From assembly GCF_001188955.3 (NCBI RefSeq), contig NZ_JPRF03000043.1, forward strand, positions 326,515-390,514: a DNA stretch of 64,000 bases. The letters are read 5' to 3'. Shown here piece by piece: positions 9,313-16,866 of the stretch; position 1 is the first letter of the stretch, and the number at the start of each line of letters is the position of its first letter. Made by a program: the position numbers and the translations under genes. The notes beneath the pieces were generated by a model that saw nothing but the letters and a program-made list of their open reading frames with translations, was not told the DNA's origin and did not search any database. This DNA is from Kitasatospora aureofaciens (GTDB taxonomy: Bacteria > Actinomycetota > Actinomycetes > Streptomycetales > Streptomycetaceae).

Positions 9313-9576
9313 ATGCCCGACTTCCACCCGAAGCACGATCACCTGATCGTCAAGCCGATCGGGGGCTCGACCCCGCAGGACCCGGCGAGGCGGAAGGGTG
9401 AGGTGGTGGCGGTAGGGCCCGGCCGACAGCTCGAGAGCGGCAAGCCGCACCCGGTGGACGTCAAGGTCGGCGAGAAGATCCTCTTCAACAGCTTCGCCGG
9501 ATCGGATATCGAGGTGGAGGGGCAGGCGTACGTCGAGCTTCCCGAAGACGAGGTCCTCGCACTCTCCGCGGAGTAG
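9313..9576 (+). CDS. Orphan GroES/Cpn10-like co-chaperonin
   Basis: 87 residues with the Cpn10 plan: HDHLIVKPIGGSTPQDPARR at the start, GEVVAVGPG in the middle, VKVGEKILFNSFAGSDIEVEG and a YVELPEDEVLAL end, matching the beta-barrel of GroES. The segment after the first strand, where the GroEL-binding mobile loop sits, is short and does not clearly match the usual loop, so interaction with GroEL is uncertain. GAGG eight bases before the ATG supports the start. No groEL lies beside it. The gene is followed closely by the 6-phosphogluconate dehydrogenase gene, about 84 bases on, and may share its transcript. Confidence 0.82.
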   Translation: MPDFHPKHDHLIVKPIGGSTPQDPARRKGEVVAVGPGRQLESGKPHPVDVKVGEKILFNSFAGSDIEVEGQAYVELPEDEVLALSAE

Positions 9577-9659
9577 GGACAGGGCGACGGGCGTACCCGG
9601 CACCCGACGTCTTCGATCCCGACAGCCCCAGGCCCCCGAGACCTTTGGAGATGCCCGCC

Positions 9660-11105
9660 ATGACCGAGCAGTCGCCTGCCCGGATCGGCGTCACCGGACT
9701 AGCCGTGATGGGCCGCAACCTGGCCAGGAACTTCGCCCGCCACGGATACCGCGTGGCTGTGCACAACCGCACGCAGGCGCGGACCACGGCGCTGCTGGAG
9801 GAGTTCGGGCACGAGGGCGAGTTCGTGGCCGCGGGGACCACGGAGGAGTTCGTCGCGGCCCTGGAACGCCCCCGTCTGATCGTGATCATGGTCAAGGCCG
9901 GGGCGCCGACCGACGCGGTCATCGACGAGCTGGTGCCGCTGCTCGACGAGGGCGACGTGCTGGTGGACGGCGGGAACGCGCACTTCCTCGACACCAGGAG
10001 GCGGGAGGCGGCCCTGCGGGAACGCGGACTGCACTTCGTGGGCAGCGGGATCTCCGGTGGCGAGCAGGGCGCGCTGGAGGGGCCGAGCATCATGCCCGGC
10101 GGCACACCGGAGGCCTACCGGCTCCTGGGGCCGTTGCTGGAGGACATCGCGGCCAAGGTCGACGGCAAGCCCTGCTGCACCCATGTCGGACCGGACGGCG
10201 CCGGACACTTCGTCAAGATGGTCCACAATGGGATCGAATACGCAGACATGCAGCTCATCGCCGAGGCGTACGACCTGCTGCGGCACGGAGCGGGACTGCA
10301 GCCCGACGCAATCGCCGAGGTCTTCCGGACCTGGAACGCCGGGCGCCTGGAGTCCTACCTGATCGAGATCACCGCCGAGATCCTCGCCCACACCGATGCG
10401 GCGACCGGGAAGCCCTTCGTCGACGTCGCGCTGGACCAGGCCGAGCAGAAGGGCACCGGCCGCTGGACGGTCCAGAGCGCGCTGGAGCTCGGCGTGCCCG
10501 TGAGCGGGATCGCCGAGGCGGTCTTCGCCCGGGCGCTGTCCGGCAGCGTGCCGCTCCGGCAGGCCGGACGGGGGCTGCCCGGCCCCACCGAGACGTGGCT
10601 CGACAGTGCGGCGGCGGACCGGTTCGCGGACGACGTCGAGCAGGCCCTCTACGCCTCCAAGATGGTGGCCTACGCCCAGGGCTTCGACCAGATCCAGGCG
10701 GGCAGCGTGGAGTACTCCTGGCATATCGACCCCGGTGAGATGGCCGCGATCTGGCGCGGCGGTTGCATCATCAGGGCTCGGTTCCTGGACCGGATCCGGG
10801 CTGCGTACGAGGCGGAGCGGGAGCGTCCCACGCTGCTGACCGACGCGCACTTCCTGGAGGCGCTCGGCTCCGCGCAGTCGGCTTGGCGACGGGTCGTCTC
10901 GGTGGCGGCCCAACTGGGGGTGCCCGCCCCCGGCTTCGCAACCGCGCTCGCCTACTACGACAGCCTGCGGGCGGAGCGTCTTCCGGCCGCACTGGTGCAG
11001 GGACAGCGGGACTTCTTCGGCGCACACACCTACCGCCGGGTCGACCGGGACGGGACCTTCCACACCCGCTGGGAGGTCGAGGGGCGCCCGGAGGAACAGC
11101 GCTGA
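9660..11105 (+). CDS. gnd: 6-phosphogluconate dehydrogenase, decarboxylating
   Basis: 481 residues. The Rossmann start GVTGLAVMGRNLARNFARHG with VHNRT fits NADP binding. HFVGSGISGGEQGALEGPSI and HFVKMVHNGIEYADMQLIAE are the signature and catalytic Lys/Asn region, and EQKGTGRWTVQSALELGVP is the C-terminal helical domain motif. It oxidises 6-phosphogluconate to ribulose 5-phosphate, CO2 and NADPH in the oxidative pentose phosphate pathway, in the cytoplasm. GGAG nine bases before ATG 9660 makes this start better than ATG 9651. Length agrees with the long, homodimeric form of the family. No other pentose-phosphate genes are adjacent, so this may be an extra isozyme. Confidence 0.95.
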   Translation: MTEQSPARIGVTGLAVMGRNLARNFARHGYRVAVHNRTQARTTALLEEFGHEGEFVAAGTTEEFVAALERPRLIVIMVKAGAPTDAVIDELVPLLDEGDVLVDGGNAHFLDTRRREAALRERGLHFVGSGISGGEQGALEGPSIMPGGTPEAYRLLGPLLEDIAAKVDGKPCCTHVGPDGAGHFVKMVHNGIEYADMQLIAEAYDLLRHGAGLQPDAIAEVFRTWNAGRLESYLIEITAEILAHTDAATGKPFVDVALDQAEQKGTGRWTVQSALELGVPVSGIAEAVFARALSGSVPLRQAGRGLPGPTETWLDSAAADRFADDVEQALYASKMVAYAQGFDQIQAGSVEYSWHIDPGEMAAIWRGGCIIRARFLDRIRAAYEAERERPTLLTDAHFLEALGSAQSAWRRVVSVAAQLGVPAPGFATALAYYDSLRAERLPAALVQGQRDFFGAHTYRRVDRDGTFHTRWEVEGRPEEQR

Positions 11106-11248
11106 TACACCCCTGCTCCTCATCGGCCGGCAGGTCTTCCGGATCACGCCCGGTCGCTGGGGGCGGGCCCGTCTGGCGGCCCTTCCGGCGGGCGGGGAGA
11201 ATGGTGATCGCAAGGCTTGCAGCCGCGAGACGCGGAGTTGTAACTGGT

Positions 11249-13828
11249 GTGAAGAGCTCCCCTAGCCCCACCGAGTTCGCCACGCCGCTCGCACCCGGGC
11301 CCGGCGCCGGTGAGAAGGGGCTCAGGTCGGGCGCCCTGGGGCTGTTCTCGTCGGTGGCGATCGGGATCTCCTCGACCGCGCCGGCGTACAGCCTGGCGGC
11401 CACGCTCGGAGTGATCGTGGCCGGGGTGGGACTGCAGGCCCCCATCATCACGATGTTGGCGTTCGTGCCGATGCTGCTGATCGCGTACGCCTACCGGGAG
11501 CTGAACGCCGTCGACGCCGACTGCGGGACGACCTTCACCTGGGCCACCCGCGCGTTCGGCCCGCGGGCCGGCTGGATGGGCGGCTGGGGACTGATCGCCG
11601 CCGACGTGATCGTGATGGCGAACCTGGCCGAGATCGCCGGCATCTACGGCTTCCGGCTGGTCGGGCTGGAGTCGCTGGCGACCAGCCGGGTGTGGACCAC
11701 CGTGGCCGGGATGGTCTGGATCGCCCTGATGACGGCGGTCTGCTACGTGGGCATCGAGGTGTCGGCGGCCATGCAGCGCTGGCTGCTCTGCCTCGAGGTC
11801 GCGGTCCTGCTGCTGCTCGCCGTCACCGCCCTGGTCAGGGTCTACACCGGCGGCCCGCCGACCGCGACGCACGTCTCCGCCTCCTGGTTCAATCCGCTGA
11901 ACATCCCCTCTCCTCAGGCGCTGACCAGCGGGGTGCTCGCCGCGGTGTTCATCTACTGGGGGTGGGACACCGCGCTCACCGTCAACGAGGAGACCGCGGA
12001 CAGCCGGCACACCCCCGGGCGGGCCGCCGTGCTGTCCACCGTGCTGCTGCTGGTCATCTACGGTCTGGTCGCCACCTCGGCGCAGGCCTTCGCCGGGGTC
12101 GGTACCACGGGCATCGGGCTGGCCAACCCGGACAACTCCGGAGACGTGCTCTCCGGCCTGGGCGGGGCGGTGTTCGGCACCGGCGGGCTCGGCCACGCGC
12201 TCACCAAACTGCTGATCCTGATGGTGCTGATCTCGGCGGTCGCCTCCACCCAGACCACCATCCTGCCGTCCGCCCGCACCGTCTTCTCGATGGCCGCGCA
12301 CAAGACCGTGCCGGCCGGCTTCGCCCGGCTGCACCGCCGGTTCCTGACCCCGACCTGGTCGACCGTCGGCATGGGGCTGGTGTCGATCGCCTTCCTGGTG
12401 GTGCTCACCTCGGTCAGCCATAACGTGCTGGCCGACTCCATCGGCTCGGTGGGCCTGGCGATCGCCTTCTACTACGGCCTGACCGGCTTCGCCTGCGTCT
12501 GGTACTACCGCCGGGTGCTCACCCGCAGTCGCCGGGACCTGCTGTTCAAGGGCGTGCTGCCCGGGATCGGCGGGCTGATCATGCTGTTCCTGTTCTGCTA
12601 CGCCGCCTTCAACGTCTACGCCGCCCCCGACTACGGCGCGACCTCCGTGCGGCTGCCGCTGCTCGGCCGGGTCGGCGGGGTGACCGTACTGGGGCTGGGC
12701 GCGCTGCTGGTCGGCGTGGCGCTGATGCCGGTGGTCACCCGGGAGCACACCGCGGCGCTGCGGCTGCAACGCAGCCTGCTGCCGCATCGGCTGCCGGCGC
12801 TGAGCGCGGTCGAGTCGGCCAGCCGCTACCTGCCGGCCGACACCCGCTCCGGGGTGGGCGGGGACTGGTACGACGTCATCCCGCTGTCCGGTAGCCGGGT
12901 CGGCCTGGTGGTCGGCGAGGTGCTCGGCCACGGCCTGCGGGCCGCCGCCGCGATGGGCCGGCTGCGGGTCGGCGTCCGGGTGCTGGCCCGGCTGGACCTG
13001 GATCCGGAGGAGCTGCTCGCCCGCCTGGACGACGTGGTGCGCGAGGAGGGCGGCCCGGACAGCCCGCGCGGCGGCGTGACCTGCTTGTACGCGGTGTACG
13101 ACCCGGTCGACGGCCGGTGCAGCCTGGCCCGGGCGGGCCACGCGCCGCCCGTCGTGGCCGACCCGGCGGGCGGCGTCCGCTACGCGGAGCTGCCGGCCGG
13201 GCGGCCGCTGGGGCTGGGTGGCCCGCCGTTCCAGCGCGCCGCGCTGGACCTGCCGGCCGGCAGTCTGATCGCCCTGTACACGGACGGCCTGGTGGAGGCC
13301 GTCGACGGTCGGCGCGGGCTCGCCGAGACGCTGGCCGGGTTCCACCGGCCGCTGGAGAGCCTGTGCGACGAGGCGCTGGCGACCCTGCTGCCCGGGCCGG
13401 TGGACGACGATGCCGTCCTGCTGCTGGTGCGCACCCGCCGGCTCGACGCGGGGCAGGTCACCGACTGGGAGCTGGCGCCCGACCCGGCGGCGGTCGCCCA
13501 GGCGCGGCGCCTGGTCACCGGGCGGCTGAACGAATGGGGCCTGGCGGAGCTCGTGTTCACCACCGAGCTGATCGTCAGCGAGCTGGTCACCAACACGATC
13601 CGGTACGCCCCCGGGCCGGTCCGGGTCCGGCTGATCCGGGACCGCAGCCTGATCTGCGAGGTCTCCGACACCGGGCACACCTCGCCGCACCTGCGCCAGG
13701 CCGCCCGGGACGACGAGGGCGGGCGCGGCCTGTACATCATCGCCCAGCTCACCGAGCGCTGGGGCACCCGCTACACCGAGGACGGCAAGACCATCTGGAC
13801 CGAGCAGGCACTGCCCTCCGAGGGCTGA
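11249..13828 (+). CDS. APC-family amino-acid permease fused to PP2C phosphatase and RsbW-like kinase domain
   Basis: 859 residues in one uninterrupted frame. Residues about 25-490 form a 12-helix APC-type permease (GLFSSVAIGISSTAPAYSLA, YRELNAVDADCGTTFTWATR, IYWGWDTALTVNEETADS). Residues about 497-735 are a SpoIIE/PP2C domain (LQRSLLPHRLP, GVGGDWYD near 536, GEVLGHG, LYTDGLVE, DDDAVLLLV). Residues about 740-859 are an RsbW-like HATPase with N-box ELIVSELVTNTIRYA and G-box GGRGLYII. Permeases of this family carry amino acids; the other two domains respectively dephosphorylate anti-anti-sigma proteins and phosphorylate or bind them. My inference is a transporter-receptor feeding a partner switch. 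In the PP2C motif, Asp of GDV is Glu. GTG 11249 has GGAG 11 bases upstream; ATG 11201 is an alternative start. Confidence 0.88.
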   Translation: MKSSPSPTEFATPLAPGPGAGEKGLRSGALGLFSSVAIGISSTAPAYSLAATLGVIVAGVGLQAPIITMLAFVPMLLIAYAYRELNAVDADCGTTFTWATRAFGPRAGWMGGWGLIAADVIVMANLAEIAGIYGFRLVGLESLATSRVWTTVAGMVWIALMTAVCYVGIEVSAAMQRWLLCLEVAVLLLLAVTALVRVYTGGPPTATHVSASWFNPLNIPSPQALTSGVLAAVFIYWGWDTALTVNEETADSRHTPGRAAVLSTVLLLVIYGLVATSAQAFAGVGTTGIGLANPDNSGDVLSGLGGAVFGTGGLGHALTKLLILMVLISAVASTQTTILPSARTVFSMAAHKTVPAGFARLHRRFLTPTWSTVGMGLVSIAFLVVLTSVSHNVLADSIGSVGLAIAFYYGLTGFACVWYYRRVLTRSRRDLLFKGVLPGIGGLIMLFLFCYAAFNVYAAPDYGATSVRLPLLGRVGGVTVLGLGALLVGVALMPVVTREHTAALRLQRSLLPHRLPALSAVESASRYLPADTRSGVGGDWYDVIPLSGSRVGLVVGEVLGHGLRAAAAMGRLRVGVRVLARLDLDPEELLARLDDVVREEGGPDSPRGGVTCLYAVYDPVDGRCSLARAGHAPPVVADPAGGVRYAELPAGRPLGLGGPPFQRAALDLPAGSLIALYTDGLVEAVDGRRGLAETLAGFHRPLESLCDEALATLLPGPVDDDAVLLLVRTRRLDAGQVTDWELAPDPAAVAQARRLVTGRLNEWGLAELVFTTELIVSELVTNTIRYAPGPVRVRLIRDRSLICEVSDTGHTSPHLRQAARDDEGGRGLYIIAQLTERWGTRYTEDGKTIWTEQALPSEG

Positions 13829-13893
13829 CGACCGCGGCCTTGCGCCGGCACCGCGTCCACGCGCCACGTACGTCGCACTCGTCCAGCTCCGCA

Positions 13894-13914
13894 CGGGCCG
13901 CATCGGGCGGCCCG
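13894..13914 (+). terminator. Hairpin after the permease-phosphatase-kinase fusion gene
   Basis: Perfect 8-base arms CGGGCCGC and GCGGCCCG with a five-base loop, about 65 bases past the fusion gene's stop and ahead of the next phosphatase gene. A short stem, so termination may be partial. Confidence 0.45.
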
Positions 13915-14022
13915 GGGTGTCGATGTGGCACTACCGGTCGATCCAGGAGAGGAGAGGCGCTTAACTGTGGAATGGGGGAACCGACGCAGCTGTGGGGAGG
14001 AGCAGGACAGAAGGGCAGTCCG

Positions 14023-15114
14023 GTGGCCGATGTCCCGAGAACGAGGGCGTGGCGTTCGCCGCGGTTCCTGGCCAGGTGGTCGCACGGGGTCACGATCGGT
14101 GGCTATGTGCTGGTCGCGGTCGCGGTGGCGCTGGATCTCGCCAGCGGGCCCGATGTCACCTTCGCCCCGATGCTCGCCGCCCTCCCCGTACTGGCCGGTG
14201 TGGGCGTCCGCCGGGCCTCGGTCCCGCTGGCGGCCGGGGCGGTCGCCTGCGCGATCGTCGTCGGCCTGGCGGCCTACGACGCCGACGTGCCCGCGGTCGT
14301 GATGGCGACCGCAGCGGCCACAGTGGTCGTGGTCACCTTCTTCAGCTGCGCCAACGTCGCGGTGGTGACGGCCCAGGAGCGGGAGCTGGCCAGGGTCCGC
14401 ACGGTCGCCGAGGCCGCGCAGCGCGCCCTGCTGCGCCTGGTGCCCCGGCGGATGGGGCCGCTGGTGGTCGCGGTGCGCTATGTGGCGGCGGAGGCCGAGG
14501 CACGGATCGGCGGGGACCTGTACGAGGTGATGCCGACCCCGTACGGGGTGCGGTTGTTCCTCGGCGACGTGTGCGGCAAGGGCCTGGCCGCGGTGGAGAC
14601 CGCGGCCGACGTGCTGGGGGTGTTCCGTGAGGCCGCGCGGGCCGAACCGGATCTGGCGAAGGTGGCCGGACGGCTGGACTCGGCGCTCGTTCGTCGTCCG
14701 GCGAGCGAGGAGTTCGTCACGGCGGTTCTGGTCAGCATCCCCGACGCACCGGGACCGGCAGTCGTGGTCAACTGCGGGCACCCGCCGCCACTGCTCTGCC
14801 ATGACGGTCAGGTCAGCACGGTGGAGCCGCCCGTCGAGGCGCCCCCGCTGGCGCTGCTCGGCCTGGTCGGCGGGGACTACCACGCCAGGTCGATCGCCTT
14901 CGAACGCCGCGATCTGCTGCTGCTCTACACGGATGGCGTGTCCGAGGCCCGTGACACCGCGAACCGGTTCTACCCGCTCGCCCAGCGCCTGGCCGCCCTG
15001 CCGCACGGGGAGCCGGACGCCCTGCTGGACGAGCTGCTCCTGGACGTGCGGGCGTACGTCGGCTCCGGGTTGACGGACGACGCGGCCCTGCTTGCCGTCC
15101 GCCGGGAGCGGTGA
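14023..15114 (+). CDS. Membrane-anchored PP2C (SpoIIE-type) phosphatase
   Basis: 363 residues. Four predicted membrane helices occupy about 20-115 (VTIGGYVLVAVAVALDLA, FAPMLAALPVLAGVGV, ASVPLAAGAVACAIVVGLAA, VMATAAATVVVVTFFSCA). A short linker leads to the phosphatase domain: IGGDLYEVM, FLGDVCGKGLAAVETAADVL, NCGHPPPLL, LLLYTDGVSEA and a TDDAALLAV end. The usual GHG glycine-histidine turn reads GKG. The organisation matches actinomycete RsbU-like phosphatases that set the phosphorylation state of STAS-domain regulators at the membrane. GTG 14023 has AAGGG about eight bases upstream; ATG 13972 would add 17 residues. It follows the fusion gene in the same direction, so the two may act on related partners. 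Confidence 0.88.
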   Translation: MADVPRTRAWRSPRFLARWSHGVTIGGYVLVAVAVALDLASGPDVTFAPMLAALPVLAGVGVRRASVPLAAGAVACAIVVGLAAYDADVPAVVMATAAATVVVVTFFSCANVAVVTAQERELARVRTVAEAAQRALLRLVPRRMGPLVVAVRYVAAEAEARIGGDLYEVMPTPYGVRLFLGDVCGKGLAAVETAADVLGVFREAARAEPDLAKVAGRLDSALVRRPASEEFVTAVLVSIPDAPGPAVVVNCGHPPPLLCHDGQVSTVEPPVEAPPLALLGLVGGDYHARSIAFERRDLLLLYTDGVSEARDTANRFYPLAQRLAALPHGEPDALLDELLLDVRAYVGSGLTDDAALLAVRRER

Positions 15115-15196
15115 CCGGTTCAGGTCGTGGCGATCGCCGAGGTCACCAGCCTGCTCGTGCCTGGCAGCAGCAGTCGCTGAGACCCGGAGCGTCCCG

Positions 15197-15496
15197 TCAC
15201 GCCGGCCGTTGGTGCCTGTACTCCTCCAGCGCCGGCGACGTCCTCATCGCGCGGAAGTTCGTGATGGTGTACTCGGCCAGCCCCGCCACCGAGTACGGGT
15301 CGCCCTTGGCGATGTCCTCGATCTGCGCACGGTCGGCACCGACCGCCACGATGACCGCGCCATCGCGGGGGTCCTTGGGGCCCGATGCGATGAAGACGCC
15401 GGATTCGTAGTGCGAGTCGAGCCAGGCAACGTGCTCGGGGTGGGCCGCTTCGATGCGGTCGAGCGGCGCGGTGTAGGTCAGCTCAAGAATGAACAT
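15197..15496 (-). CDS. YciI-like small protein
   Basis: 99 residues starting MFILELTYTAPLDRIEAAHP and containing a HVAWLDSHYESGVFIASGPKDPRDGAVIV stretch, the YciI-like ferredoxin-fold dimer pattern with its His and SGP motifs. The length fits the family. Biochemical roles are poorly known; relatives occur as stand-alone proteins or fused to sigma factors and stress proteins. The chosen ATG gives the usual family start; codons upstream of it are not family-like. It converges with the upstream phosphatase gene and stands alone. Confidence 0.85.
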   Translation of the reverse strand: MFILELTYTAPLDRIEAAHPEHVAWLDSHYESGVFIASGPKDPRDGAVIVAVGADRAQIEDIAKGDPYSVAGLAEYTITNFRAMRTSPALEEYRHQRPA

Positions 15497-16309
15497 GATC
15501 GCCATCATAGCGATGGGTAACCGTACGGTCACACAGAGGCGGCGGCCCGGATCGCTGGCGCACCAGCATCGCCGCACCGCCAGGCCGTCGCGGACCGGCA
15601 GCGTCAACCAGGCTGCGGCCTTTCGGAGAGGCGGTCGACCTTCGGTGAGACGCCGGGCGCTGTGGAGGCGGACCGACGGCCCTGGCGGACCGTCTCGCCG
15701 GGGAACGGCGGTGGCCGGGCCCCTGACGTTCTACCTCCGGCGCCACCATCGTGACTGCGGTCTGTCCACCGTGACCGGCTCTGCCGCATACGAGCTCACC
15801 GTTGGGTCGCTCTCCGGCGAAGGGTCACGCAGTTTGCGTTTGGCCTGTTCAGGCAGGTGTTCCCGCTCCGCAACACCTGCCTGCAGGCGCTGCACCTCTC
15901 GCTCACGCTCCTCCAGGACCATCTGCGTGTTGTTGTGGTCGTCCGCGGCGGGTCCGGCTGCTGACCACGGCCGGACCCGCCTGGTCCTGTGGACCGTACC
16001 GGGCCCCGCAGCCTCGTTCATCGGACGCGGGGCCCGTACGTCTGTCCCCACGGCATCCGACCTGCGCTGTACCGGCGGGTGCGCAGGAGCCAGGATCCCT
16101 GCCGCCGGCCGGGCGGTGACGGGCCGGCTGACCACGACCGCCGCCGGCGTCGGGAGTCGCACCCCGAACCTCCGGAATTCCCTTACCTTCCAGGGGCTGT
16201 GGACGTGCCCTTCGGCGGGGTATCGTCCCGTGTCCACAGGACGGGCACCGGTGACAGGTACTCCCAGGACGACCCCGGTGTCCGACAGGGGCAGGGGGAG
16301 AGCGAGACC
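15497..16309. other. Gene-free interval with one large hairpin
   Basis: No supported gene in about 810 bases on either strand. The main structure is an inverted repeat at 15996-16039: CGGGCCCCGC (16000-16009) pairs with GCGGGGCCCG (16027-16036), and flanking GTAC extends both arms with one bulged base. The loop is 17 bases. It could be a bidirectional terminator left after loss of a gene, or a leader structure for the downstream ESX-like operon, whose promoter must lie here. Confidence 0.4.
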
Positions 16310-16771
16310 ATGGCCGACCGGGATCTCAACCGCGAGCTGAATCCGTGGATGTACGACAGCTCCGGGAATCTCACGCCCGAGGCGCTGAAGCAGTTCCCGG
16401 ACCTCGCCGGCACGCCGGCCCCGATCACCACCGGCGGGAGCGCGACGGCGCCCGCCGGCGCGAGCGGGCAGCAACTGGTGGTGCACCCCGACGCGTTGCG
16501 GACCGCCGGGCAGAACGCCTCCCAGCTGGGCAGCAAGATGACCGCCGACTGCCAGAACCCGGCCGGCAACGCCATGTTCGCCGCGGCGACGGCGATGACC
16601 GGCTGGGCGATCGGCGGTGCGATCACCACGGCGCACCAGACCTGGGAGCTGCAGTTCCTCACCCTCGGCGGGAACCTGATCAACATCGGACAGAGCCTGC
16701 AGGACAACGCCAACGGCTACACCGGCACCGAGAACGCCAACCGGGGTCACCTCCGGGCCCTGGGAAGCTGA
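16310..16771 (+). CDS. ESAT-6-like helical protein of an ESX-like cluster
   Basis: 153 residues. A proline- and glycine-rich N-terminal third is followed by two helices of the type-VII helical-hairpin kind; the end (IGQSLQDNANGYTGTENANRGHL) resembles the C-terminal helix of ESX proteins, where an aromatic and acidic residues guide secretion. The hairpin turn holds TGWAIGG rather than a clean WxG. GGGGGAG nine bases before the ATG supports the start. It leads a set of three same-strand genes ending at 19802. I infer a secreted or cell-surface partner of the next gene's product; no ESX core ATPase gene is in view. Confidence 0.6.
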   Translation: MADRDLNRELNPWMYDSSGNLTPEALKQFPDLAGTPAPITTGGSATAPAGASGQQLVVHPDALRTAGQNASQLGSKMTADCQNPAGNAMFAAATAMTGWAIGGAITTAHQTWELQFLTLGGNLINIGQSLQDNANGYTGTENANRGHLRALGS

Positions 16772-16784
16772 CACGGCAAGGCAC

Positions 16785-16829
16785 CAGCACGGCACGGCAT
16801 CAGCACGGCACGGCACGGCCTCAGCACGC
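16785..16829 (+). repeat. CAGCACGGCACGGC-type direct repeats between two ESX-like genes
   Basis: The unit CAGCACGGCACGGC appears at 16785 and again at 16801, with extra ACGGC steps and a partial third copy near 16822. It fills the interval between the two reading frames. It looks like slippage expansion in a spacer, and no coding role is seen. Confidence 0.6.
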
Positions 16830-16866
16830 GAAAGACCAACGGGGAACGGGGAAGCGGAAAACCGCC

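Noticed and set aside
11144..13903. A 919-codon minus-strand frame
   Set aside because: It mirrors the permease-phosphatase-kinase fusion gene, has no domain or ribosome site, and its repetitive Gln/Gly/His composition is typical of antisense shadows.
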